Below are positions 35,222-44,219 of a DNA stretch of 64,000 nucleotides, piece by piece (the first letter of the stretch is position 1; each line of letters starts with the position of its first letter). A program made the translations under genes and the position numbers. The stretch comes from SICU01 sp964408235 (lineage in GTDB: Archaea > Nanobdellota > Nanobdellia > Pacearchaeales > GW2011-AR1), in NCBI GenBank assembly GCA_964408235.1, contig CAYOYN010000001.1, positions 1 to 64,000 on the forward strand, written 5' to 3'. The notes beneath the pieces were generated by a model. It did no database searches, was not told where the DNA came from, and saw nothing but the letters and a program-made list of their open reading frames with translations.

Positions 35222-36118
35222 ATGAATAATTATTTTGATAGCCCTCAAAAAGAAGCCTTAGATATAGCAGTGGGAATTAGAAGAAAATTGCTTGAGGGAA
35301 ATGAAGATATTATTTCAGTTTTAAGAAATTGTTTAGTGGTAGCAACTAATCTTTCAAGAAAAGATGATATTAAATGGATAAAAAATGAAATAGAGGGAAA
35401 ATTTACAAATATTCCAGAATATAGAAAGATAAACTGTCCAGATCGCTATAACGATAATTTGAAAAAATGCGAAGTACCATTTGAGATAAAAATTTTATAT
35501 GATTTCTCGGCAAAAGAAAAAGATCTAATTTATGAAGATTCTCAAGCAAAAATACGTCCCGTAGATAGTAGGAGAATAATAGATAAAGTTACAAACAAAT
35601 GCTTATTTTTCTTAAACGACTGTATTGCAGATCTTCAGTATGGAGGACATATGCAATCTTTATTTGACGAAATAAGAGGTGAAGTAGATAAGCAGATTGG
35701 GGATATTGATGAAAGGATCACCCAGGAATTGCAATCAGTTTACATAAATCTTAAGAGTAAAAACCCCTCAGACTATCCAAAAGTATCTCTTTCTTGCAGA
35801 AAGATTTTGAAATATGTCGCAGATAAAGTTTTTCCCCCGCAAGATTATAAATATAAAACAAAAGATGGTAGAGAATGGATTGTTAAGGATAGTAATTTTA
35901 GAAACAGATTGGTTTGTTTTATAGATAGAAATTCAGGATCTAAAATAGTACGTGGGGAGTGTGAGATGATCGAAATTTATTTTAAGGAACTCATAGAGGA
36001 TGTCCAAGATGGAGTTCATAAGGATTTATCATTGCACGATGCAGGTATGATTGCCTTGCATACTTACCTTGTAATTGCAGAAGTTTTATCAATTTGGTCG
36101 AAAATCGTGAAAAAATAA
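35222..36118 (+). CDS. AbiTii-like protein (putative abortive-infection type)
   Basis: 298 aa from the ATG at 35222. Residues about 28-68 (ISVLRNCLVVATNLSRKDDIKWIKNEIEGK...IPEYR) match the N-terminal AbiTii domain found in phage-defence proteins. The C-terminal half is helical, with SCRKILKYVADKVFPP and a HEPN-like core, and function there is unknown. A TATA-like TTATAAAC lies 25 nt before this ATG, and an upstream extension would run into the divergent DoxX gene. It ends 2 bp from tRNA-Ser(GCT). Confidence 0.62.
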   Translation: MNNYFDSPQKEALDIAVGIRRKLLEGNEDIISVLRNCLVVATNLSRKDDIKWIKNEIEGKFTNIPEYRKINCPDRYNDNLKKCEVPFEIKILYDFSAKEKDLIYEDSQAKIRPVDSRRIIDKVTNKCLFFLNDCIADLQYGGHMQSLFDEIRGEVDKQIGDIDERITQELQSVYINLKSKNPSDYPKVSLSCRKILKYVADKVFPPQDYKYKTKDGREWIVKDSNFRNRLVCFIDRNSGSKIVRGECEMIEIYFKELIEDVQDGVHKDLSLHDAGMIALHTYLVIAEVLSIWSKIVKK

Positions 36119-36120
36119 AA

Positions 36121-36204
36121 CGCCCAGACCCGGATTTGAACCGGGGAATCCTTTTGGGAAACGGGATTAGCAATCCCGCGCCGTAACCGCTGGGCCATCT
36201 GGGC
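36121..36204 (-). tRNA. tRNA-Ser (anticodon GCT)
   Basis: Minus strand. Acceptor GCCCAGA/TCTGGGC; anticodon stem CGGGA/TCCCG with loop TTGCTAA (anticodon GCT); long variable arm TTTCCCAAAAGGATT; T arm CCCGG-TTCAAAT-CCGGG. The discriminator is G. The class II arm and anticodon identify the serine AGC/AGU reader. The AbiTii-like gene converges on its 3' end, separated by only 2 bp. Confidence 0.96.
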
Positions 36205-36290
36205 TTTTATAAAAAATAATGAACATTAATGACTTTTAAGTCTATCCTTTTAGATAACAATCAATAAATAGAGAATTACTAAGAATTTTC

Positions 36291-36893
36291 ATGGATTTCC
36301 AATTAACGAAGGATGAAATAAGAATTACAAAATTTGGAGGATTCTATGTTCCTATACATCCAAGATTATTTGATCCTAATTTAAAATTTGATCCAGAACT
36401 AGGGAGTAAGACATTTCGAGAGATACCTTCAAGTTGGCACGATGAGTTAAGGGCTTATTTGAGCGGTCTAAAAGAAGAAGATGAAAATTTAGAATTTTTT
36501 AGAAGAGAGTTCTTAAAAAAAAGAAAACCAAAAATAATCAAAGAATATGGCGAACAAAGGCTAGATACAATCCCTTCATGGAGTGATAGGGTTCATACTG
36601 ATGAAAGGGGTTTTGCTACATCTTTAATGATAAATAGAAATGGAGGAGGATCGCTCTATTATACAATAGGGGATAGATGCTGCGAAAAAGGGGTGACTCT
36701 GACAGGGGAAAATAACATCTTCTTTAATCTAGATGCCTCAAAAATAGAGCAATTAGTACACGAAAAGCATGGAGAATATGGAGAAATAAGGGTTTATGCA
36801 CAGCATAACGTAGACTATTTTCCCGGAGCATTATTTTTGAGAAACTGGGCGCTAGCTTACGTTAATGCGGCAATGAAGTCCATTGAACAGTAA
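36291..36893 (+). CDS. protein of unknown function
   Basis: 200 aa, soluble, no signal. Notable segments are KRKPKIIKEYGEQR (basic), SWSDRVHTDERGFATSLMINRNGGGSLYYTIGDRC (beta-rich core), and EIRVYAQHNVDYFPGALFLRNWALAYVNAAMKSIEQ (a C-terminal helix). No family is recognised. A TATA-like ATCAATAAATAG precedes the ATG by about 25 nt, supporting a real leaderless gene. Confidence 0.55.
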   Translation: MDFQLTKDEIRITKFGGFYVPIHPRLFDPNLKFDPELGSKTFREIPSSWHDELRAYLSGLKEEDENLEFFRREFLKKRKPKIIKEYGEQRLDTIPSWSDRVHTDERGFATSLMINRNGGGSLYYTIGDRCCEKGVTLTGENNIFFNLDASKIEQLVHEKHGEYGEIRVYAQHNVDYFPGALFLRNWALAYVNAAMKSIEQ

Positions 36894-36974
36894 AAACATA
36901 GTCTTAAATACTCAAAATTAGCATATTTTGACAGGCGAGAGCCCTAATAAGTGAACGGAGGAAAAAGCAAGAAT

Positions 36975-37223
36975 ATGGAAAGAAGATTTGGCGGAAACGG
37001 CGAAAGAAGATCATTCGGCGGTGGACGCAGTTTTGGCGGACCTAGAAGATTTAATTCAGGCCCAAGAGAAATGCACAAGGCAGTTTGTTCAGAATGTAAG
37101 CAGGAATGCGAAGTTCCTTTCAAACCAACCGAAGGAAGACCAGTACTTTGTTTAAACTGCTTCAAGAAGAAGCGTGATAGCGAAGGCGGATTCCAAAGAA
37201 ACGATAGAGATTCAGATCATTAA
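36975..37223 (+). CDS. small CxxC zinc-ribbon protein with Gly/Arg-rich head
   Basis: 82 aa from the ATG at 36975. An RGG-like Gly/Arg/Phe head (residues 1-32) is followed by a zinc ribbon, MHKAVCSECKQECEVPFKPTEGRPVLCLNCF, with two CxxC pairs. This MHKAVCSxC...CxxCF family is common in DPANN and CPR genomes; RNA binding is a reasonable guess from the RGG-like head. A GTG start eight codons earlier is possible, but a GGAGG box at 36957-36961 favours the ATG. Confidence 0.78.
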   Translation: MERRFGGNGERRSFGGGRSFGGPRRFNSGPREMHKAVCSECKQECEVPFKPTEGRPVLCLNCFKKKRDSEGGFQRNDRDSDH

Positions 37224-37252
37224 TTGATCAAATCTTAAAAATTATTTATTTT

Positions 37253-37852
37253 TTATTTACTATTTTTATATATTTTATTTGCAACGAATGCACCTAATAG
37301 TGCTCCAAACATGTTGAATATCAAGTCTAGTCCTGTGTTGTATACGTCCCCCACTCCAGTTTCAGCAAGGGCAACAAATGCAATAAACTCTACTACTTCA
37401 TTAAGGGCACCAAGACCCATACTACCAATCCAAGCCAAAAATATCATTAGTTTAGGGGACTTAGGGGCAATAGAACCTGTGGCAATTATTAATTGATAAA
37501 CTAAGATTGCAGAAACAAAGAATCCATAAAAATGAATCAATTGATCCATTTTCAAAATGTAAAACTGCCCACCCTTATCAATTATATCAATCAAATGTAA
37601 AGAGTATACGGTTTTACCAGCAACTTTAATTCCTCCTCCGATTAAGTGTACTAAACCCCATATAGAAAGCAACCACAACACTAAATTATCAAATTTTGAG
37701 CGATTCAAATTAAGGCCAATAATCAACCCTAGAATCACAATAACTGAAATATAAATTAAGAATTCATAATTTCTTAGGCTTAGATAATATAATGTAAATG
37801 GTAAGAGGTATAACAAATTAAATAAAATTATGTAAATGTGGGCCTTCTTCAT
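37253..37852 (-). CDS. DUF2238 (YjdF-like) membrane protein
   Basis: 199 aa with about six membrane helices. The conserved core is DQLIHFYGFFVSA...ALNEVVEFIAFV..DTGLDLIFNMFGALLGA, as in DUF2238 proteins, which carry a His/Asp/Glu set within helices. The function is unknown. The N-terminal half of the AlbA_2 fusion at 24421-25557 belongs to the same group. Confidence 0.75.
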   Translation of the reverse strand: MKKAHIYIILFNLLYLLPFTLYYLSLRNYEFLIYISVIVILGLIIGLNLNRSKFDNLVLWLLSIWGLVHLIGGGIKVAGKTVYSLHLIDIIDKGGQFYILKMDQLIHFYGFFVSAILVYQLIIATGSIAPKSPKLMIFLAWIGSMGLGALNEVVEFIAFVALAETGVGDVYNTGLDLIFNMFGALLGAFVANKIYKNSK

Positions 37853-37882
37853 AATTAGTAAAAATAAAACTTATTGATAAAC

Positions 37883-38314
37883 TTATTGTCTTCTGAAATA
37901 AAGGTCTACATCAGAGACTAGTTGATCTCCAATGTGATATGCTAAACCCATTTCAAAAACTGCATCTTTTCCTCTAATTGTTTCTAAAGAAGGTAGTTTT
38001 GCAACAATTTCTGCAAGAGAAGCGCCTCTCATCTGTTCAATACTTTGATACTGTATTCGAAGACTTGCCTCTTTATCATATTCTTTGATATCAATTTGAT
38101 TTCCAGCAGATGGAAATAATAGAAATGATGGGGAAAACACGCTGTTTGAAATTATATTATGTAATCTTCCTCTTGGTCTTCCTGTATAGATTAATGAATG
38201 GACTCCGCAGTTTTCCTGCCATTCAAATCTTCCAGCAAATTTAGCACTAGCCAAGAATTCTTCTAAAAGCGAAGAATTTCCTTTTACGTCATTTCCAAGT
38301 AATAATTTATCCAT
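37883..38314 (-). CDS. protein of unknown function
   Basis: 143 aa, soluble. It contains NCGVHSLIYTGRPRGRLHNIISNSVFSPSFLLFPSAGNQIDI, a beta-rich core, and ends VSDVDLYFRRQ. No family is recognised. It is monocistronic, with a TATA-like TTTAA region upstream (about 38335-38345). Confidence 0.5.
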   Translation of the reverse strand: MDKLLLGNDVKGNSSLLEEFLASAKFAGRFEWQENCGVHSLIYTGRPRGRLHNIISNSVFSPSFLLFPSAGNQIDIKEYDKEASLRIQYQSIEQMRGASLAEIVAKLPSLETIRGKDAVFEMGLAYHIGDQLVSDVDLYFRRQ

Positions 38315-38408
38315 ATTAAGGAGTTTAATGTAAAAATGAGCGTATTTAAACCTTTCAAGCCCATTCCAAAGCGAGGGTTTAAAAGTATCTCGAAGTCAAT
38401 ATTTACAT

Positions 38409-38484
38409 AGCGGGATGGAGCAGCCTGGAGTGCTCACCGGGCCCATAACCCGGAGGTCGTGTGGTTCAAATCCCACTCCCGCTA
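38409..38484 (+). tRNA. initiator tRNA-Met (anticodon CAT)
   Basis: Acceptor AGCGGGA/TCCCGCT gives the A1:U72 pair typical of archaeal initiators. The anticodon stem CCGGG/CCCGG holds the three consecutive G:C pairs of initiator tRNAs, with loop CCCATAA (anticodon CAT). The T arm is GTGGG-TTCAAAT-CCCAC with one mismatch, and the discriminator is A. A structured hairpin follows 5 nt downstream. Confidence 0.95.
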
Positions 38485-38489
38485 TAAAC

Positions 38490-38542
38490 ATTTTCCGTAG
38501 CGAGTCTCCGAGCATGTTGAGGAGAGTCGAGCAAGAGAAAAT
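38490..38542 (+). ncRNA. structured hairpin RNA candidate downstream of initiator tRNA
   Basis: An outer stem ATTTTC/GAAAAT (38490-38495 with 38537-38542) encloses an inner stem CGAGTCTCC/GGAGAGTCG (38501-38509 with 38521-38529, one mismatch) and an 11-nt loop. It is GC-rich against its surroundings and only 5 nt from the tRNA. It could be a co-transcribed small RNA, a processing signal or a terminator-like structure. No known RNA family was recognised. Confidence 0.4.
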
Positions 38543-38632
38543 AGTTTACTCAATTTTTCAAATACTTCAAAATCAAATAAGTTGTAACTCAAGAATAGAT
38601 ACATTTAAATATTTTAAACAACTATCAAAAAT

Positions 38633-38767
38633 ATGTGTTTAGGTTGTGGATTTTCAGATCATGAAGGAAATATTCAATACGCTAGAAATAGTGGTAACAG
38701 TCCAGAAATGATGGTAGTTCCTAGAGAGTATGTTTCAAGAACTTATTCTAGAGATATAGCTTACTAA
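38633..38767 (+). CDS. 44-aa protein starting MCLGCGF
   Basis: A short ORF with an N-terminal CxxC (residues 2-5), then a polar body rich in Ser, Arg and Tyr, ending SRDIAY. A TATA-like TTTAAATA is 25 nt before the ATG, which fits the leaderless pattern of this genome. No family is recognised. The single CxxC could bind a metal in a dimer, which is speculative. Confidence 0.5.
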   Translation: MCLGCGFSDHEGNIQYARNSGNSPEMMVVPREYVSRTYSRDIAY

Positions 38768-38825
38768 ACAAAGATTCTCATATATTTTCAGATAATAATA
38801 TAAACAAAAAAATTAGCTACTTTTT

Positions 38826-39491
38826 ATGTATTTATTAGGGATAGATGACGCGGGCAGAGGCCCAATACTAGGTCCAATGTATCTAGCAGGAGTTCTAATA
38901 AAAGAAACAGAAAACTCTAAGCTAAAAGACTTAGGAGCAAAGGATTCAAAATTACTAGTTCATTCTCAAAGACTTAAAATAGCAAAGGAAGTCAAAAACA
39001 TAGCTAAATTCCATATAGTTGAAAGTTCTCCAAAAGAGATAGACGATGCAGTAGAAACAATTAATCTAAACACCCTAGAAGCAAAAGAAGCAGCGATTAT
39101 AATTAATAAATTAAATAACCAAAAAGATAAAATAAAAGTTATAGTTGATTGCCCGTCAGTAAATACGGAAGCATGGAAGAATAAAATGGTTTCTTTCATA
39201 GATTACACAGATAATCTAACAATTTTGTGCGAGCATAAGGCGGATTTCAATCATCCTGTTGTAGGGGCAGCTTCAATTCTAGCAAAAGTTTCACGTGAAG
39301 AAGCAGTCTCAAAAATAAAAGAAGAATTTGGAAATATAGGATCAGGTTATCCTTCGGATCCGGTAACTATTGAATTCATAAAATCTAAAGGAAGAGATTT
39401 AGAAAAAACAGGGATAGTAAGAACGAGTTGGGCAACTTGGAAGAAAATGTATCCTTCTTCCTCAAAACAAAATCAAAAGAAATTATTCTAA
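38826..39491 (+). CDS. rnhB: ribonuclease HII
   Basis: Removes RNA from RNA-DNA hybrids and misincorporated ribonucleotides. The start MYLLGIDDAGRGPILGPM carries the first catalytic Asp (D7); the usual Glu at the next position is Asp (D8). Later acidic residues appear in VDCPSVNT and CEHKADFNHPVVGAASILAKVSRE. The length of 221 aa matches archaeal RnhB. Its 3' end overlaps the convergent purA by 9 bp. Confidence 0.92.
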   Translation: MYLLGIDDAGRGPILGPMYLAGVLIKETENSKLKDLGAKDSKLLVHSQRLKIAKEVKNIAKFHIVESSPKEIDDAVETINLNTLEAKEAAIIINKLNNQKDKIKVIVDCPSVNTEAWKNKMVSFIDYTDNLTILCEHKADFNHPVVGAASILAKVSREEAVSKIKEEFGNIGSGYPSDPVTIEFIKSKGRDLEKTGIVRTSWATWKKMYPSSSKQNQKKLF

Positions 39492-40766
39492 AATATTTTT
39501 TAATTCTAAAACATCATCTATGCCAGGACCAGTTCCATGAGCTACAAACTCCACTCCTGTAAGATATTCGACTCTATCCATAAATCTTTGAGCATTATCA
39601 GATAACTTTCCAGTTTTTTTATCAAAAAACTCCTTCCAAGGTTCAAATTCTTCAAATTCTGGTTCGGCGCCATTCAAAGTTATTCTTTTATGGAAAGAAG
39701 CGTCCCAATCCGTAAAGCTCTTATCTCCTATTTTATAGGCTACCACTAATTTAGGTAATTCTCCAAGGCCTCTAAGGTATTCTAACCTATCTCCGCATGT
39801 ACTTATCAAACAATCAACATCTGCACTCCTGATAGCATGCCTTAATGCAACAATATCTAACCATCCTAGACTTCTAGGTTTCCCAGTTGTAGTTCCTTTT
39901 TCACCCCATTTATCTCTACAAAAGCCCTCTAGGCCTTCAGCCATTTTTCCTACAAACGGTCTATCTCCTCCAATGCTACTGGCATATGATTTCACAACGC
40001 CCACTATTTTGTCGGCTCTAAATGGAGGCATAGTAGGATTTGAGGAGGTCACTCCAGGGTACAAACCTCTATCAATATCAAGCATAAAACCTTGAGCTCC
40101 CTCTCCGATCCCAACTTTAAAAGAAGGATTACTTATCACTCTTTCTTGTAATGTTAAAAATTCACGTAACCCTTCTATTTCTGGAAGATAAGAATTTACG
40201 AAATCTTTAGGAGTCATGCCAGAAACTCCTTGAGGAAACTTCTGTTCAACTAAAAATTCTAAAAGGTTCCTATCTAAAAATTCTGCAAACCTAATACCAA
40301 CTCGACCATATTTATCGATTGCAGTCGGTTTAACACCTCTTCCGGTAGAAGTATGCCCTACAGTCCTTCTACTTTCCCCAGCATCAAGTTCTATATGGTA
40401 ATCTAAGGTGACATGAGCGTTTGAAGCTATTCCAAAATTAGCATAGTCTACTTTAACCCCTCTTCTCCTTAAGTCTTCTACTTCTCTTAAGCAAGCTCTA
40501 GGTTCAAGAAAAACTCCCTCTCCCATCAAATTAAAAGTACCATCAATTAAAATTCCAGAAGGCACTTGATGTAGGGCATATCTTTCCCCATTAGAATAAA
40601 CTGTATGGCCAGCATTAGCTCCACCCTGCCATCTCATAGTCCAAACCTTAGGTCTATCTCTTTCAGAAGGGTGTAATTCAACAGCCTTTTTAGCATAATA
40701 GTCGACTCGGACGCCCTTTCCTTCATCTCCAGTTTGCGTCCCGATAATAGCAATCTTCTTAGTCAT
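39483..40766 (-). CDS. purA: adenylosuccinate synthetase
   Basis: GTP-dependent condensation of IMP and aspartate, the first step of AMP synthesis. TGDEGKG (12-18) holds the catalytic Asp (D14), and NAGHTV holds the catalytic His (H54). The residue after GDEGKG is Val instead of the common Lys. The IMP-binding STGRGVKP and later TTGKPRSLGWLD segments are intact. The length of 427 aa is normal. It is convergent with rnhB and divergent from the SMC-like gene. Confidence 0.93.
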   Translation of the reverse strand: MTKKIAIIGTQTGDEGKGVRVDYYAKKAVELHPSERDRPKVWTMRWQGGANAGHTVYSNGERYALHQVPSGILIDGTFNLMGEGVFLEPRACLREVEDLRRRGVKVDYANFGIASNAHVTLDYHIELDAGESRRTVGHTSTGRGVKPTAIDKYGRVGIRFAEFLDRNLLEFLVEQKFPQGVSGMTPKDFVNSYLPEIEGLREFLTLQERVISNPSFKVGIGEGAQGFMLDIDRGLYPGVTSSNPTMPPFRADKIVGVVKSYASSIGGDRPFVGKMAEGLEGFCRDKWGEKGTTTGKPRSLGWLDIVALRHAIRSADVDCLISTCGDRLEYLRGLGELPKLVVAYKIGDKSFTDWDASFHKRITLNGAEPEFEEFEPWKEFFDKKTGKLSDNAQRFMDRVEYLTGVEFVAHGTGPGIDDVLELKNILE

Positions 40767-40870
40767 GACTTCTAATTTTCTTTTGTAACATATTTAAACA
40801 TTCATACGATGCAAAATAACAAGTGGAGTAATACCGACAACATTTAAAATAACGAATTCTAGTTTCTTTT

Positions 40871-43800
40871 ATGACTTATGTCAAAAAGATGGTTATGCAG
40901 GGATTCAAATCTTTTGCTAAAAGAACAGAGGTTATATTTGACCCTGGAATTAATACAGTTGTTGGTCCAAATGGTTCTGGTAAAAGTAATGTTTCAGATG
41001 CATTATGTTTTGCTCTAGGAAGATTATCAGCCAAGTCTATCAGAGCTGAAAAGACTACAAGCCTTTTATTTTCAGGTTCAAAATTTGTTAAGCCTGCTCG
41101 TGAGGCATTTGTAGAGATTACATTTGATAATTCTCAGAAAACTTTCAATCTTCAAGCAGACGAAGTCACAATTTCAAGAATAATTAGATCAAATGGACAA
41201 GGAATTTACAAAATAAATAACGAAATAAAAAATAGAGGGGATATTATAGAGCTCCTAGCCCATGCTGGAATAGATCCTCACGGATTTAATTTAGTTTTAC
41301 AAGGGCAGATTCAAGCAATTGTAAAAATGCACCCGGAAGAAAGAAGAAAAGTAATAGAAGAAGTTTCAGGAATTTCAGTATATGAATCAAGAAAAGAAAA
41401 ATCATTACATGAATTAGAAAAAACAGAAGAAAGGTTAAAGGAAATTTTAGCAGTATTAAGGGAAAGGAAATCATTTCTAAACAACTTGGAAAAAGAGCGT
41501 TCCCAAGCTCTCAAGTATAAAGATTTAGAAGATACAATAAATAGGTGCAGATATTCAATTTTAGTAAAGAAAATTTCTGAAGTCCAAAAAGAAGTAGATT
41601 CTGCAAAAAATTCGTTGGAACAGAAAAAAGCACAAAGAGATAAAATAAAAATTAAACAAGAAGAAATTCAAGCAGAAATAGATTCTATGCAAGAAAATAT
41701 TTCAAACATGAATGCTTTAATCAAGCGCTCAAGTGGCACAGAAAGAGAAGCATTACAAGAAAGGATAAATGTGCTAAGAGGAGAAATAGAAGGGCTAAAA
41801 GTAAGAATAGAGGCAACTCAAAAAAGAAAGCTTGAATTTGAAAGAAGGATAGAGCATCTAAAACAATCAATTCCAGAATATAAAAAAGAAATAGAGGAGC
41901 TAAGTAAAGAGTCTCCTTTATTAGCAAAAAAACAAGAAGAGATAAAGAAAAAGAAGGCGGAATTAGTTGCATTAGAAGACCAAAAAAACAGGCTTCTTTC
42001 AGTTAAGACAGAGTTATATTCTATAAAAGAAAGATTAAAAGAAAAAGAAACAAGAAACCATAGGTTAGAAGTAGAATCAGACTCATTATTAAAACAAATA
42101 GAAAATCTCTCTAGAGAATTTCAATATAAAACTGAAGAAGAATGTTTGTTAAACATAATTAATTTAGAAAAGGAATCTGAAAATTCTAGAAATGAAGTAG
42201 AAGATCTTGCAAAGAAAGAAATAGAGCATAATAGAAATTTAGCCGCATCAGAAGCTCAAATAAGAACAGCTGAGAAAATAAAAGAACAAATTCTAAAGAT
42301 AGATGTTTGTCCGCTTTGCCAGAATAAAATGACTCAACAACATATCGAGCATGTTACTTTAGATTCCTTAAACAAGATAGAGTCTTCAAAAGAGATAATT
42401 GAAAAAGAAACTCAGTCTATGAAAGAGGTAAGACAAAGACATCAAGATTTAACAAAGAAAATTTTCGAACTATCTCAATTGATTAGTAAATTAAAACATG
42501 AATCTTCAAACCATAAAATTGCAAATGAAAAACAGAGGTACTTAAAATCAATTTTAGTAGAAATAGATGTAATAAAGAAAGAGATAGTTACTTTAAATTC
42601 GAAAAAAGAATCGCTTGAAAATAAATCCATAGATGTAACAACAATAACTGAACAATATAATTCAAAATTAAGAGAAATAGAAGAAGTTTCTGGAAGAACT
42701 ACAGAAAATCTTGATCAAACTCTCAAATTTAAAGAACATGAATTAGAAAATATTTTAGAAAATATCAAAAATTCAGAAAAAGGTTTAGAAGAATTAAATG
42801 AAGAAATAATTGGTATGAAAGAAAGGTTAGAAGAAAAAAACTCATTCCTTGCTTCAAAAGAAGCAGAGGAACAAGAACTAAGTAAGAAATTCAAGAAATT
42901 ATTTGAAGATAGAGATAAGATACAATCTAAAATACAAGAGAGTAATTATGAAATTTCTGAAAAGAGAACGGAAATATCTCAGATTACAGACCAAATCAAT
43001 TATATTGAAATAGGTATAGCTAAGCTATCTGCTTCACAAGAGTCAATACAAATAGAATTAAAAGATGTCCCAGAAATGGAACCAATCAAAGCATCTATGG
43101 AAATTTTACAGCAAAAATTAGAGAAAGCTAAACAGGAAATCCATAGCATTGGAGCAATAAATATGAGGGCCTTAGAAGTTTATGATCAAATTAAAACTGA
43201 ATATGACAAAGTTAACGAAAAGGTAGAAACTCTTCAAAAAGAAAAGGAAGAAATTATGCGTATTGTAGCGGAGATAGATCAAAAGAAAAAGAAGACATTC
43301 ATGAAGACATTTAAGGGAATTAATGAGATATTCTCTAGAAATGCATCCGAATTATATAGTAAAGGGAAAGCATTTATGAAACTAGAAAATGAAGAAGATA
43401 TTTTTGCTGGAGGGGTTGAGATAGTAATACAGTTAGGAAAAGGCAAATATTTTGATTCTGGTTCTCTTTCAGGAGGGGAACAAACATTAATCGCTCTTTC
43501 AATGCTTTTTGCAATTCAAGAATTCAAACCATACCATTTCTATGTCTTTGATGAAATTGATGCTGCGCTAGACAAAAGAAACTCGGAGCGTCTCGCAGGC
43601 TTAATTAACAAATATATCAGGGCCGGTCAATATATCATAGTAACCCATAATGATGCTCTAATCATGAATTCTCAATTCATTTACGGAGTAAGTATGCATG
43701 ACGGAGTATCTAAGGTTCTTTCTCTAAAATTGGATAAACCAATACCTCTGCAAAATCAAGCACAACAGGTACAGGAAGCTCCTCAAGTACAACAAGAAGT

Positions 43801-43897
43801 TAATCAAGAAAAACCTTCAATTGAGAATTTAAGGAATGAAATAAATGAAAATGAAAACAATGAAATTCAATCAGTAGATAAATCAGATTTCAAGTAA
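40871..43897 (+). CDS. SMC-like ATPase with Rad50-type zinc hook
   Basis: 1008 aa. The N-terminal SMC head has GFKSFAKRTEV and Walker A GPNGSGKS (32-39). Two long coiled-coil arms (about 170-470 and 490-780) flank a central CPLC at 480-483. The C-terminal head has the signature LSGGEQ near 865 and Walker B FYVFDEIDAALD. A true SMC hinge, about 150 residues with conserved glycines, is absent; the CxxC resembles a Rad50 zinc hook. It likely acts in chromosome organisation or repair. No kleisin or Mre11 gene is adjacent. Confidence 0.85.
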   Translation: MTYVKKMVMQGFKSFAKRTEVIFDPGINTVVGPNGSGKSNVSDALCFALGRLSAKSIRAEKTTSLLFSGSKFVKPAREAFVEITFDNSQKTFNLQADEVTISRIIRSNGQGIYKINNEIKNRGDIIELLAHAGIDPHGFNLVLQGQIQAIVKMHPEERRKVIEEVSGISVYESRKEKSLHELEKTEERLKEILAVLRERKSFLNNLEKERSQALKYKDLEDTINRCRYSILVKKISEVQKEVDSAKNSLEQKKAQRDKIKIKQEEIQAEIDSMQENISNMNALIKRSSGTEREALQERINVLRGEIEGLKVRIEATQKRKLEFERRIEHLKQSIPEYKKEIEELSKESPLLAKKQEEIKKKKAELVALEDQKNRLLSVKTELYSIKERLKEKETRNHRLEVESDSLLKQIENLSREFQYKTEEECLLNIINLEKESENSRNEVEDLAKKEIEHNRNLAASEAQIRTAEKIKEQILKIDVCPLCQNKMTQQHIEHVTLDSLNKIESSKEIIEKETQSMKEVRQRHQDLTKKIFELSQLISKLKHESSNHKIANEKQRYLKSILVEIDVIKKEIVTLNSKKESLENKSIDVTTITEQYNSKLREIEEVSGRTTENLDQTLKFKEHELENILENIKNSEKGLEELNEEIIGMKERLEEKNSFLASKEAEEQELSKKFKKLFEDRDKIQSKIQESNYEISEKRTEISQITDQINYIEIGIAKLSASQESIQIELKDVPEMEPIKASMEILQQKLEKAKQEIHSIGAINMRALEVYDQIKTEYDKVNEKVETLQKEKEEIMRIVAEIDQKKKKTFMKTFKGINEIFSRNASELYSKGKAFMKLENEEDIFAGGVEIVIQLGKGKYFDSGSLSGGEQTLIALSMLFAIQEFKPYHFYVFDEIDAALDKRNSERLAGLINKYIRAGQYIIVTHNDALIMNSQFIYGVSMHDGVSKVLSLKLDKPIPLQNQAQQVQEAPQVQQEVNQEKPSIENLRNEINENENNEIQSVDKSDFK

Positions 43898-43898
43898 A

Positions 43899-44174
43899 TT
43901 ATTTTTTAAAAAGATCATCTGTTTTTTCTAATAATCTTGTTTCCTGAGTAAACCTATAAGTGCCATCCATTTCTTGTAAAAATACTTTATATTTAATTGG
44001 CGTCTCAATAATAATATCTTTCAACCCATCTTCATTAATATCTGTATAAATTGCTCTATTTTTTGAATCCATTACTTCATCTAAAGTAATGGCTTTATAC
44101 GCTCCATAACCTAATACTCCAATTAATCCCAAAACTCCTAAACCATTTCTAACCATTCTTAATCTTCTATTCAT
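43899..44174 (-). CDS. small membrane-anchored protein of unknown function
   Basis: 91 aa. A basic N-terminus (MNRRLRMVRN) precedes one helix (about 11-28) and a soluble part with DINEDGLKDIIIETP, which resembles one FG-GAP or calcium-type loop. It ends immediately before the SMC-like gene's stop on the opposite strand. The function is not recognised. Confidence 0.5.
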   Translation of the reverse strand: MNRRLRMVRNGLGVLGLIGVLGYGAYKAITLDEVMDSKNRAIYTDINEDGLKDIIIETPIKYKVFLQEMDGTYRFTQETRLLEKTDDLFKK

Positions 44175-44219
44175 GTCATAAAATAATTATTACCTTATTT
44201 AAGGATTATTATATAATTT

